Assembly (NCBI RefSeq): GCF_018139145.2
Contig: NC_059486.1
Span: forward strand, 248,001-312,000
DNA from: Gymnogyps californianus
Lineage: Eukaryota > Chordata > Aves > Accipitriformes > Cathartidae
Length of the DNA: 64,000 nt
Direction of reading: 5' to 3'
This document shows positions 41,201 to 50,881 of the stretch, in pieces. The notes below the pieces were generated by a model that worked only from the letters and a program-made list of their open reading frames with translations, ran no database searches and was not told the DNA's origin. The position numbers were made by a program, and so were the translations under genes. The first letter of the stretch is position 1. Every line of letters starts with the position of its first letter.

Positions 41201-42251
41201 TGGTCCCCTCGTGTACCACTGCATGCTCCCACATCTACTGCAACTTCCACATTCTCCTCCATGAATGGCGGCAGGGACATGCTCACCACCGTGCAGTGAG
41301 CTGAGGTCCTACCCTCACCACCGTGCAGCTCCACCAGCCCCGCTGCACCAGGTTGTCAGTGAGGACCAGGGCATGACCTTACCTGAAAATTTAGTTTTGA
41401 CAGCTTCACTGCCAGCTCACACTGCAACAGCAACAGAAAGCAGAGGAGAGCTCAGGAGCCAGCTCATGTCCAGAGGAGTACCCCATCCTCTGCCCATCCT
41501 CTCCCTCTTCTTCACGCCTTTGCTATGAAACCTCTTCCTGCCAGTTTGTGCCCACTTGCACCAAGCTGCCAGGCACCAGGAATCCCACCCAGCTGCCCAT
41601 CCCAGGAGGGCAGCGCACTGCCGGGCTCAGAACACACTCCCAGCCTCCGCCTCTCCATCCCTCCCCACTGCCATGCAGAGAGCAGATTTCTTGCTCAGCT
41701 TCCAGGAGCAGAGTCCTTCCTCTCCCTCCTGCCTTCCTCCTGCATAGGTGCATCCCTGGGCCCTCGCCTTCCTCCCACCTTCCAGTGCTCTGGCAGCTCC
41801 CTGGTGCTCACACAGCCGCAGCCGCCTTGCCCCTTCCCTCCTGCCTGTGGGGGCTCCTGCTTGCGGTCCTGGCCAGGGTCCCTCCTTGGGACACAGCCCA
41901 AGCTGCACCCACTCCCCCTCTCCCACCTCCAGACGGATCCTCACCCACCTCCCCCGGGCCACCCTGCGCTTACACGTTACTGTATGGTACAAAACGCAGT
42001 TGGGTGTGATTTCATAGTGTCACAGGGACAGGTCGTCCTCCATCTGCCTGCCATTGTAGAGCAGCCTTTCCCATTTTGGCAGTCAGGGAGGAGAACTGTG
42101 CGTTCAGCTTGGCCCTAAGCTCCCGCACGCTGTCACCCAGAGACACTGGCACCGCTAACGTTTTGTCCCGCAAGGTCTTAACGAAGACGCAGAACTCACC
42201 GGGGCTATCGGCCGCAGGCTTCTGCTCCGCCATGGCCTCTCTTTTAGCCAT
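32017..42251 (-). CDS. FIIND (ZU5-UPA) plus CARD protein, CARD8/NLRP1-like, ten exons
   Basis: Probable innate immune sensor of the CARD8/NLRP1 class, acting in the cytosol or nucleus. Ten exons with matching phases give 1,305 nt, 434 codons. In order they encode a short N-terminus, a Cys-rich exon, ZU5 (about residues 85-159), UPA (160-350) and CARD (352-434). [23 protein letters not shown] and KDPYLIADL align closely with human CARD8. His171 and the Phe197|Ser198 bond match the FIIND autoproteolysis site, so a 237-residue UPA-CARD fragment would be freed when the N-terminal part is degraded (family knowledge). There is no NACHT, LRR or PYD, and total length is close to that of a CARD8 isoform. 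The start at 42251 has a second Met at 42233 in a better Kozak context. The 5' exons (41023-42251) rest on phase and splice signals; the five exons from 32017 to 37114 and the exons at 37725 and 39302 rest mainly on homology. I give no symbol because orthology to CARD8 or NLRP1 is unproven. Confidence 0.9.
32793..33075 (-). mobile_element. CR1 3' fragment
   Basis: TAGAATCACAGCATGGTTTG through CATCAGGTTGCTCAAAGCCC to CCATTGCCCCTTGTCCTGTC, in minus orientation, in the last intron of the FIIND-CARD gene. Confidence 0.88.
33885..33926 (-). CDS. FIIND-CARD gene exon, UPA-CARD linker
   Basis: 42 nt, [14 protein letters not shown], phase 1 to phase 1, with a TTTCAG acceptor and a GTCAGT donor. Found by splice sites and phase only. 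Confidence 0.7.
34749..34893 (-). CDS. FIIND-CARD gene exon, UPA end
   Basis: 145 nt, [16 protein letters not shown] to [11 protein letters not shown], matching the last UPA strands of CARD8 (LSYRSPGE to TLVWDTEV). It has a TACAG acceptor and a GTAGGA donor. Confidence 0.9.
35045..35290 (-). mobile_element. Old CR1 fragment
   Basis: TTGGTTGGAAGGGACCTCTG and AGATTCACCGCCTTC resemble diverged CR1. It lies in minus orientation with uncertain edges. Confidence 0.65.
35486..36310 (+). mobile_element. CR1 fragment, long and diverged
   Basis: GGGATGCCATTCAGAAGAAC, CAGGAGGCTCATGCAATTTG and the end GAGGTTGGACCAGAGACCTC to CCATCCAACC mark about 820 bp of CR1 in plus orientation, between the UPA exons at 34749 and 36989. 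Confidence 0.82.
36989..37114 (-). CDS. FIIND-CARD gene exon, UPA middle
   Basis: 42 codons, [18 protein letters not shown] to NPVVITPE, phase 0, with a TACAG acceptor and a GTAAGT donor. Confidence 0.9.
37725..37984 (-). CDS. FIIND-CARD gene exon, autoproteolysis site and UPA start
   Basis: 260 nt, [18 protein letters not shown] to IPDDNSVKQ. The catalytic-type His is in AHFK. The scissile Phe-Ser lies at 37869-37874 within NPSFSLLG, the same motif as in human CARD8 (SPSFSLMG). The donor is GTAAGA. Confidence 0.95.
39302..39522 (-). CDS. FIIND-CARD gene exon, ZU5 core
   Basis: 221 nt, [18 protein letters not shown] to [11 protein letters not shown]. The block [19 protein letters not shown] matches CARD8 and NLRP1 ZU5. 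The AG chosen as acceptor is the one that keeps phase with the exon before. The donor is GTACAG. Confidence 0.9.
39606..39667 (-). CDS. FIIND-CARD gene exon, start of ZU5
   Basis: 62 nt, [20 protein letters not shown], ending in phase 2 at GTAAGA. It leads into YRAHLPGAG, which aligns with the first strands of the CARD8 ZU5 fold. Confidence 0.75.
40563..40628 (-). CDS. FIIND-CARD gene exon, Cys-rich
   Basis: 22 codons, phase 0 at both ends, [10 protein letters not shown] then NCRRCMGE. The acceptor (long pyrimidine tract, CTGCAG) and donor (GTAAGG) are both strong. The C-H-C-C spacing suggests a possible metal site, but I know no domain like it. Confidence 0.6.
41023..41099 (-). CDS. FIIND-CARD gene exon, N-terminal linker
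   Basis: 77 nt, [17 protein letters not shown] to EDSVSAE, with a pyrimidine-rich CCAG acceptor and a GTGAGG donor. A second donor (GTGAGC) 12 bases earlier at 41035 is also in phase. The internal MEVPHK could serve as a downstream start. Confidence 0.6.
41383..41408 (-). CDS. Candidate microexon between UBL and FIIND parts
   Basis: 26 nt between a GGCAG acceptor and a GTAAGG donor. Only with this acceptor does it join the UBL exon (phase 2) to the exon ending at 41099 (phase 1), giving [16 protein letters not shown] stronger acceptor 13 bases upstream gives 39 nt in an incompatible phase. It would be used only in the UBL-containing transcript. Confidence 0.35.
41976..42199 (-). pseudogene. 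Broken ubiquitin-like segment continuing exon 1
   Basis: The frame continues as [15 protein letters not shown] then SVRELRAKL, which resembles the first half of ubiquitin. After codon AAA at 42080-42082 the similarity moves to another frame ([17 protein letters not shown], then [13 protein letters not shown]), as if one base were extra in an AAAA run. A TGA at 42022-42024 interrupts that second frame. Read without the shift, translation stops at 42012. A donor GTGTAAG follows at 41975. A microexon and the exon ending at 41099 would then continue in phase. It is either a decayed domain or a sequence error. Confidence 0.65.
42200..42251 (-). CDS. FIIND-CARD gene exon 1, short form
   Basis: 52 nt, [17 protein letters not shown], ending in phase 1 at a strong donor (G|GTGAGT). 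The phase joins the exon ending at 41099 in frame. If this donor is not used, translation runs on into the ubiquitin-like segment. Confidence 0.6.
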
Positions 42252-42279
42252 CCCGAAAGGTCCGAGGCTCCAGCTACCT

Positions 42280-42315
42280 CACTTCCTAAGAAACAGAAAG
42301 CACCAGGTGACGTCA
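42280..42315. promoter_or_regulatory. ETS, ISRE-type and CRE sites upstream of the FIIND-CARD start
   Basis: Within 65 bases upstream of the start codon there are three sites. An ETS core (GGAAGTG on minus) is at 42280-42286, GAAACAGAAA (the GAAANNGAAA form bound by IRFs) is at 42290-42299, and a full CRE palindrome TGACGTCA is at 42308-42315. No TATA box was seen. Their function is inferred from sequence only. Confidence 0.5.
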
Positions 42316-44449
42316 GGGCTGACGCGCTATCAAAGCACCTTCGCGCCTCAGCTGAGCGCTCCTCCTCTTGCCTGCACCCGGCTTTCTCCCCTCCCTGCGT
42401 GGGCTCCCTCCCTGCCTGCACCAGACTTTCTCCCCTGGGCTGCTCCATTCGCACAACCTCTCTCCCTTGTTACCTTCCCTTTCCCCTTCTCCCCCACCCG
42501 GCTCCTCTTCTGGGATTTCCTTCCCAGGGGAAGGCAGGGCAGGGCTGTGCAGGCAAGGGCAGAGCTTTTTCCCAAGGGAACGGTGCAGCAGAGGCTTGGA
42601 TCCAGCCCGGAAAGCAGGTCTGGGGGTGTCAGAGGGTGCCTTGCTGGGTTACAGGGCCACCCCAGCGCCTGCCCTTCACCCTCTCCCCAGCACATCCCTG
42701 CCCTCCCTTTCCTGCCAGCCCTGCGTGTGCCCGGCCTGGGCAGGACACTGGCTCTGCCAGCCCCAGGCTGCATAGGAGACCAGCCTGTCCCCGTCCCCGC
42801 TGCAGTGGTGGTGGTGGGTTAATTTGGGGGTGGTGAGAGGTGCAGGGCTGCGGGTTTTCATCTCCCTGACCCCTGCAGAGCTGGCAGGAGCAGAGAGTAG
42901 GCAGCACGGTGGGCAGCTGCCTGCCACGGCTGGCATGGCCCTGTCAGCCCCGCAGTGAGGCACTGCTGTCCCCCTCAGGGCAGACCTGCAGGCCCTGCCC
43001 CACAGCACCCACCACCCCCACCAGCAGTCCCAGGGTGGCTGAGCACCCTGCCATGCACCCCAGGGTGCCCAGGGCAGCCCAGGAGCCGGACAGGAGGGGC
43101 AGGACCTGCCGGCAATATTCAGGGCTCTCTGTGCTCTGGCAGAGGGGGAATGAGGACGTTTCAGTGACCGACCCTGTGGTCTAGGCAGTGCCCAACATGG
43201 GATTGGTGTCAGGGTGATGGATTCAGTGCCCAGAGCCCAAGGCTGCACTCCAAGAGACAGCGATGACAGGGGCACGCGCTGCCCAGCAGCTCTGCAGTAT
43301 TTACAGGGAAGGGAGGACCCACAGCCATCCCTCAGGGCTGGGGCTGCCTGCACGCCCTGCTGTCACGGGTCCTTGCCCTGGCCCAGTCACCCTGTTGCAG
43401 GCAGAGCTGCATCTCCCGCTGTTCCCGGGGCAGCAGCGCTGCTGTTATCTCGCCGTCCCTCCCCTGGAGCAATGCGCTCAGCCCCGCAAGGTGCAGCGAA
43501 ACAGCCCCAGATCTTGTACGCTTGTAGTGTCAGCCGAGCCTGACCACTCGGGGCCTGCCGACAGAGCTTGCTGTTGGGATAATTCCCTGCAAAGCGATTT
43601 AGCGACCCCTTCCAAGGCCCAATCCTTGCTGTTTGCTTGGCAGGTGCGTGGGAGCCATTTTCCATACCAGAGGTCAAAAATCCTGTGTGCCAGGTAGGGA
43701 AATGGAAGTGGCTGGTGGCTGCCACCGGTCCCCGCTGCCAGCAGTACCGCATCCCATGGGATGAGCTCTGCACCATGCCCCAGCCAGGCACAGCACCATT
43801 TGCAGGGATGCCTCTGCTCTGCTGCGTGCAGACTTACCCCGGGGACCTGGTGTCATTTCTCCTGCCTTAATACTGAGGCAGCTCCATGAGGATCCACAGT
43901 CCCTCTCACAAGGTTGTGGAGGCATGTGGCTCTCTGGAGCTCCCGCATCTGCAGGCTCCATCCGTGGGTAGTTTTTTTAACAGCAGTGAAAAGAGCAGCT
44001 GAACAGCCCAGTTAAGCCTCTCGTCTTGTTTGGAGCAGGGAGCAAGGAACTAAAGCTGTGCATCAGGGGCAGTGAACTGCCCGGACAACCTCAGGGAGTC
44101 ATATCATCAGGGTGTAAGACAGCAGCGACCCGAGACAATCTGTATCCGGGGGAGAAAAAACCTTCCTCTGTATCCAGGGTGGTCTCAAAAGTCATAGAGG
44201 GAAAATAAAGGACATATTTGGGGCATGCAATTAAGAAAAGGCACGCAGAGATGCTGACGCTCTGCCAAACAGGGTATGATGGAGAAGGAACACAGTTTAC
44301 CGGCGAACAGAAACGTGCCGGGCAGGCAGGAGGGGGAAGAGATCCCTGCCTCCGAGGGAGAGCAGAGAAAAGTGAATCCAGAAGGAAAATGTAAAACGAG
44401 CAACCTGGGAAAGGACGGGACGGGTTGTTGCCAAGAGGGCAGGACTCAC
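42316..44449. other. Intergenic region between the FIIND-CARD gene and AIFM3
   Basis: GC-rich sequence with long open frames on both strands but no conserved protein I recognise. These two genes are divergently transcribed. Confidence 0.55.
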
Positions 44450-45010
44450 CCCGGTTGCAGGCGGCGGTGCCCAGCCCTGCTGGACCCCGCGGGAACAAAA
44501 ATGCCTCTTTGCGTGCCCGGGGCCAGCGTGGCCGCCCACGCCACGCGTGCCCTGCGAGTGGGAAGGGCCCACTCCCCGCTGCCGGTGCTGTGTCCCGGGC
44601 AGGGGGAGGCCCCGCCCCGCCCCGCCACGCCCAGGGGCGGCCGCGCTCCCGCCCGCCGCCCGCCGCGCCGGCACCCGCCGCTGCTGCCCAGGTAAGCGCG
44701 GGGAGCGGCGGGGCCCCGTCCCGGGGGTCGTCCCGGGGGTGGTGGAGCTGGGGAGGGGCGGGATTGGGGCTCCCGGTGCGGGGCCGCTGCCCGCAGCCTG
44801 CCCGGGACCGCATCCGCGCCTCCGGTCGGGGGGCTCGGGCGGTGGGAGCCGCCGCTGCCCGCCCCGGGCGCGGGGATGCCGGGAGGGCGCGGAGGCGGCG
44901 GGAGCCGTACCGGAGCAGGAGGCTCCTCTGCAGCGGGAGCTGCCGGCAAGGCCGGGGCCGGGGGAGAGGTGGCCGGTGGCCGCCGCAGCGGTGCGGGAGC
45001 GCCGCTTGTT
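44450..45010 (+). promoter_or_regulatory. AIFM3: CpG island with likely non-coding exon 1 of AIFM3
   Basis: This block is very CG-rich and has a strong splice donor at 44691|44692 (CAG|GTAAGC). It is the only such signal upstream of the AIFM3 coding start in the window, so I infer it is the AIFM3 promoter and 5' untranslated exon. The start of transcription is not placed. It could also belong to an unknown transcript. Confidence 0.5.
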
Positions 45011-45054
45011 TTCGCATCTCTCTTGAGATGCAGCGATTGCTTAAGAAATCAAAG

Positions 45055-45058
<4 letters not shown>

Positions 45059-45088
<30 letters not shown>
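45059..45088. repeat. Poly-A run of 30 bases
   Basis: Thirty A's just downstream of the AIFM3 CpG island. I see no retrocopy body upstream of it and no clear target duplication, so it may be a plain homopolymer. Confidence 0.9.
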
Positions 45089-45092
<4 letters not shown>

Positions 45093-45099
45093 TGCGATT

Positions 45100-48000
45100 G
45101 CTGTCGGGGAAAAGCCGCGTTTCTCCTGAACCCCCGGTTTTGGGGTCCCTGTCGTGTCCCCCGTCCCCGCCAAGTTTGTTTGTCCCTGTTTTGGGGGGCT
45201 GTAATCCCACCTGGGCAAGCAGCCCTGGTTTCAGAGACCGGCAGCGGGGGAACGGGCAAAATGCAGGCAGTCCAAGCGACACTTGCAGGTGCAAATCTGC
45301 CTTTGCACGAGCGCCTGGGGAAATGGTGTTAGCAAAAGTGTGGGTAAGCAAGCGCACGGTCTCCTTTGGAGGGAACATCCAATTCCGAGCGTGGTGGATG
45401 GAAGCTGAAATTTGGTGATGTTGTGCTTCAGCTGTTAGTCTTGGAAAACATTGCCGTGATAAACTCATTTTGCACTGCTTGCAGCTTCTGTAGGGAACAC
45501 GGTTTTCTCTTGTGCAATCGTGAACTGGCAGTGATAGCCAGCAAGAGGAGGACTTGGCTGCCTGTAACAGAGCAATTGAGAATTAAAACTCTTTTGTGTT
45601 GTGAAATGCTTTGATTTTTGCATCAAGCAGTCTGCACCTGGGAAGAATTTTCAGCATTTGCGCTTTTTATTGGCATACCTCTGAGATGTAAACCAAATCT
45701 CGTGTTGAATTATTTCCAATCCAGCTTGCAGAGGACGAGTTTGAAGGGGTGGCAATGACAGCGCTGCCGAATGAGCCTTTAACCTGGAGCCTATAAATTG
45801 CTGAAGCAGCAGCCAGTAAAACAATTGTGGCTAATTGTAGTCTGACACAGTGTTCCCGCTGCGCTTCTTCGGGAGCCGGCGGGGCACGTTAAACAGCAGC
45901 TTTGTAGCTCTCTGTGCTGCCGCTGACACAAACTCCTGGTGACAAGGTGACAAGGTGAAGTGCGCCAGGACGCGTCCCTCCCCGTCCTCGCTGAGACGGG
46001 GCCGTGCAGCCCATCCGCGGGCCTGTGAGCTGCTCTCGGCGTTTTGCAGCGTGGGTTTTGCTTCTGTTTCTTGGGGCCATCCGAAAGCAAATTACCTGGC
46101 AGAGCCAAACCCACTGTTTGCTCCAGGTGGGTGCAAAGCAAATCTCGGTCCCCGCCAGGACGCAGCAGCTGGAGGGGTAAAGGTTTGGTGGGGAGGGGGC
46201 AGGGGCTGGGGGCTCCCAGGGAGGCAAGGTGGTGGAAGGAGCAGGAGGGGAAGGAGGGGACTGGTGGGGCTCTGATGGTGTCAGAGTCACTGGGTGTCAG
46301 CAGCTGGGGGACCCCCAGAGCCGGGGCCAGGCAGCAGGGTCGGGATGGGTATGGAAATGGCAGGAAACTGGGAGCAGGAGGGTTGGGCAGAGGGAAGAGG
46401 GAACTGGCTGGAGAGCTGTCCAGGGGGAAAAATGGGGGTGAAGAGCTGAAGAGGTAAAGGGGAGGTCGGGGTGCCGGGGAGAGGAGAGGAGGGGGTTCCT
46501 GTGTGCCAGCCCCCATGAGTTTGGCTCATCTGCTGCGTGGGCAGGGGACGGGCAGCGGTGCATGGCACGTCCCTGCGAGCAGTGTGACGGTGTTGTGGGT
46601 GCAGCATCCTCGAGGTGGGGGGACAGGAGGCAATTACACTAACAAGGGTGTTTTCCGCCCCAGTTGGGCACCCCATGCTGGGAGGCTGGTCTGTGCAAGC
46701 GCATGGAGCCGGGGCTGGGCGGGTTGTGGGAGCCCCGTGCTCATCCTTCATAGTGTAATTCCCGAAAAAAGTGATAGCTTCAGGATGGAGACCCCCATTT
46801 TCACCCCCGAATTATTTTAAAAATACAAGTTCTCCCTGCCCTAAAAAACATCGTCCCCTGTCACGCTCTCTTTTGTGTGACTTGCTTGTCTTCCCACTGG
46901 CTCTTTCCAGGCTTTTCTTGTGGCGGGTGAACCCTGTGCACCTCCCCGGGGTCAGAGCAGGGCTGCTGCGCGTTGCCGTGATAACACAGAGTGCACAGCG
47001 TGGTCCGTGGGGCGTGGGGAAGAGCCTTGGGACCCCTGATGCTCCGGCCATGCCTGGGCTGTGCTCAGAGTCCCACATCCAGAGGAGAGACATGCTTTCC
47101 TTGGCAGCAGAGCCCAGCTTGTCCTGGAGATGGGGCAGGTTGAGTTTGCTGAGCCAGACCTTGCAGGGAACTGGAGTTCCTGATGCCGAACTGGGGAGTT
47201 TGTCCTCGTGGTCGTGGGCTGTGGCAGCTTGGCCGTGCCCAGGGTAGTGCTGCGGGTGGAGGGTGGACCCCTGGGTGGGCAGAGAGGGAGGCTGCGGGCA
47301 GCTCGGGGTGTCAGCAGGACTTTGTGCCAGCAGCTGCCTTGGTTTTTAGTGGAGTTGCTCACTGCGGGGTGGTGGAGACGGCAGGAAGGTGCCTATGGGC
47401 TGTGTGACACTGTAGGTGCGGCTGTGCTCAGACAACAACCGGAGCCCAAATGCTGTCTTGCTACCGCCCGCTCTGCAGCATGGGGAGCGTGGTCTGTGTC
47501 TCTGCCGACTCCTGCTCTGCCAGGCTCTGCTGGGATGGACCGGGACTGCTCCAAACCAGTGGCCCATGGAGATTGGCTGTTTTTGGGGAGGGAAGGAGGT
47601 CAGCTGCGGGAGCCTGGTCCCTGGCAGGGCTGGGGGGGCATGGCAGAGGTACTGGGGGTCATGCCAGGGTTCCGGGGGGCCAGGAGGGTACTGGAGCAGA
47701 AGCAGGCATGCTGGCTGGTGGGCTGCAGGGACTCTTGGGATCAACCTTATATATTTTTATTAATGGCCTCTGCCCACAAAGCAGCAGATGCTGCTGAAAC
47801 TTGCTGAGGAGGCGGGGGTGAGAAGCATCACCGGTGGCTGGAGTTGCCCCATCGAGCAGAGACGGAGGAGGAGTGGGGCATGAGGCTGTGCACGGGGGGA
47901 CCAAGAGTGAAACAGGAGCTGACCTTCAGGAGATGACGGAGGAGGACAGTCTGGGTGTACTCATCAGGGACAGGGGGGCGTGGAGTCACCACTCTTAAAT

Positions 48001-50300
48001 CTTTCTAACATTGCTGCGCCAGGCGTGGGAGGACCTGGTGGAGGGTGGTGGCCCACCGCGTAGTTCTGGTAATCACCGTGGGAGTTGAACTAGAGCAAAT
48101 CCCCAGAAAAGTAAGAGAAATGGGCAGCCCTTGTCTTAGGAGGACACCAGGAGTGTGAGTCTGGTGCGTGGGGGCTGGTAGCGCGGGGGGGGGTATGTGG
48201 TGGGTCAGGGTGGTGTGTGCTGGCTGGGATGGAGTGACACAGGGCGATGTGTGGTGCGATGGTGGGGCTTGGAGACGGGATCCGCTGCTGGGTGCCATCG
48301 CATGGGGTGAGGAGGTGGGTGGGAAACAAGGGCTGTGGGTCCCAGTGAAGTTCAGGACTCAGCGGGCAGGGGAGGTGCCCTGCGCCCAAGGACCAGAGCC
48401 CGGGCTGCCCCACGGGACGGGCTGTGCTTTGCGGGACGCGCCGGAGAGGCTGTGGTGGGGTCTGTGCTTCACTTTGTTTGTAGGGTGTGTCCGAAACGGG
48501 TCTGCTGCTGGGACTGCTCCACGGTTCCCGCTGGGCCTTGTGTTAAAGACAATATTTTGCATGTACGGAGAATTGGCAAGGAGGCAGCTCTGCGGTAGAT
48601 AGGGTACGGTTTGAGATCAGGGGTTGTTTTTTTCCACAGCGGGGACCAGAGTCAGAGCCAGCTCTTCCCTGCAAGTATGGAGAGTGCCACCAGATGCTCT
48701 GAGCCTCCAGCCGCCCCCTCCTCTTGTGCTCCTGCTCGGGGGGCGCAGCCTGCGGAGCCAGATCTCAGCGGCTGGAAAAGGCATGCGGTCCTCCTTGCTC
48801 TGCAGAGCAGGCAAGGCTGTTTGCAGGCAAGCAAGCCTTCCAGGAGATGTGGAGCTGCCGTGTGTCCTCTGTTCCCTGGCGTGCCTGGCATGCGTGGCAT
48901 TGCATGCTGGTAGGTGAGGAACCGAGGAGCGTGGGGCAGCGCGTGTCCAGGCTTATAGACAGGAAAGTTTTGGTTTCTTGTTTTTGAAGATCGATTCTGT
49001 CCAGAATAAAGAGTTCAGATGGAAAACCAACCGTGTGCGACAACTGGCCAGAATCTCTCACCTGAGCAGTAAGTGCGGTAGATAAATGCCATTACTGATA
49101 GACATCAGGGACCTTCCTAAAACTCCAGTGTCTGTTGGGATGGTATCCCGAGTACAGATGCCTCCATTGACTTTCTTCTCCTGGCCATAGGGCCTTCTCT
49201 CAGACCTAGGTGTGTGGTGGCAGCTGGTGAGATCTAAGCGTGCAGAGCACAAGGGTGTTGGTGAGACTCATTTTAGGTGTCCTTATACTGAGCAGGAAAG
49301 AAATGACTCTGACATGCTCTGACATGGACTCTTCAGAGACATCCACGAAGGATGTCCCGAGAAGAAAGTGCTGAGTTCCTCAAATGGTGATAACATCGCT
49401 GTGAGTCAAAAAATTGTCTACAGTAACTGATAATGCTTCTGAAGGACAAAATTCTTGAGGCAGAAATAGGCATATGTTTGCAGGCAACAGAACCGAGATA
49501 CAAAAAGAAGAAAATTTTATTGTATGCAGGGGCAGTTAAAGAACAGCAGCTCCTGTTGAGCATGGAGCTGTATGACATTGCCTTAGAAGACCTATGCTAC
49601 AAATGGCTGAAAACTAGAAAAACAAAGCTGCCACAGGGAATAGAGGCGGAGAGATCACGGACACAGCTGGACTCCTGGTCCTGCAAGAGCAGGGAATCGC
49701 TGGCCAGAAAAGGCCCCGAGGAGCCCTGGCAAGGGGCCGTGCTCGATGCTGCAGAGGAAGGCGAAAAAAACCCCGGGACCTGTGCCAATCTGCCCGGGGG
49801 AAAAAACTCCTTCCTGACCCCAGAACTGGCGGCCGGCTGTTCCTGAGCATGTGAGCAAGACTTGCTGCCTGGCTCCCCGGGGCTGCCATGGCTCCAGGGG
49901 ACACCAGTACTGCCCAGCCTCTTCCCTCTCTTCCCTGAGGCATCTCAGGGGCTTCCAAGCATGGCAAAATACTCCAGAAGTGATAGGCCTGGGAGAAAAG
50001 ATGTCATTCCCAGTCCCTGCAGGAGACCACTGGATGCTCCAAAGTGTTGAGAGAATGAACATCTTTGAACATCTCCACTTCCCATTTCTAATGGGTGCTG
50101 CATCTGGCAATGGAAGAGGTGTGGATGGGGAGCTCTGGCGTGGTCTCCAACTGCCAAGAATGGATTTTCTTGTTCTTTGTAGACCATTGAGTCTCAGCCT
50201 TTTCCACTGACACCCATCTGAAAAGGTGTGGTACGCTTGGGGACCCCCAGGTGTTAGTGGGTCTTCTCATGTCACGGATGGCATTGGGTCCATTCTCCAA
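45100..50300. other. AIFM3 first intron, left part
   Basis: No recognised exon. Strongly G-rich low-complexity DNA at about 46180-46480 produces long spurious open frames. A possible very old CR1 body lies around 47740-47830 but is too diverged to call. Confidence 0.5.
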
Positions 50301-50309
50301 AGCTTAAAG

Positions 50310-50425
50310 CAGGATTAAGGTGAGATCCAGGTTGGTATCTCGCCCTGCTCAGGGCTGGAATTGGATCAGATGACCACCAGAGACCTCTTCCAGCCTAAAT
50401 TCTTCCATGATCCTGTGGCTACACA
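50310..50425 (+). mobile_element. CR1 tail fragment
   Basis: GGAATTGGATCAGATGACCA and CTCTTCCAGCCTAAATTCTT followed by CATGATCCTGTGG is a short CR1 3' end. Confidence 0.7.
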
Positions 50426-50881
50426 ATAGCTCTTCAGTGCAGTGCTCTCAGGCGTGGGACTCAGCCTCTTGCCTGCAAGGCTGAAGTGCAGACTGTGATG
50501 CCTGTTATTAACGGCTGCGGGACCTCCTGCCGTGGGCACGTGAGGCTGCCATCAACCTCCCAACCTCTCCCAAGTGTCTTGGTGCCCTTGGGGTGAATGC
50601 TGGACATGCACCGTGCACAGCGAGGACGAGACCTTTGAATGGCAGAGGAGTGACATGGAGCTGCCTGGGCAGAAGGTGCAGAACAAGAGGTGCCATCCTG
50701 ATGGGAAATGAAGGCCAGCGTGGTCACGACCACGACTGCATTGGGGCTGCCATATCGCCCTCCCTGCGTTAAAAGCTGCCGAGTGGTGTCACGTCTCTTT
50801 GGTAGGCCCTTTATCCCACTCTTCTTGGGAAACAGGCATCCCAGGGGCCCGCGCTGCCTGCATTCTCCATTGCGGTTTTCT

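Noticed and set aside
41222..41292. Possible exon reading [19 protein letters not shown] on minus
   Set aside because: The text looks protein-like, but the donor (GTAGAT) is weak and its phase does not join the neighbouring exons.
32017..44449. NACHT, LRR or PYD exons that would make the gene a full NLRP1
   Set aside because: No P-loop or leucine-rich repeat pattern was seen upstream or between the FIIND exons.
47208..47807. 199-codon plus-strand open frame in AIFM3 intron 1
   Set aside because: It lies in G-rich low-complexity sequence, overlaps other long frames on both strands, and has no recognisable family.
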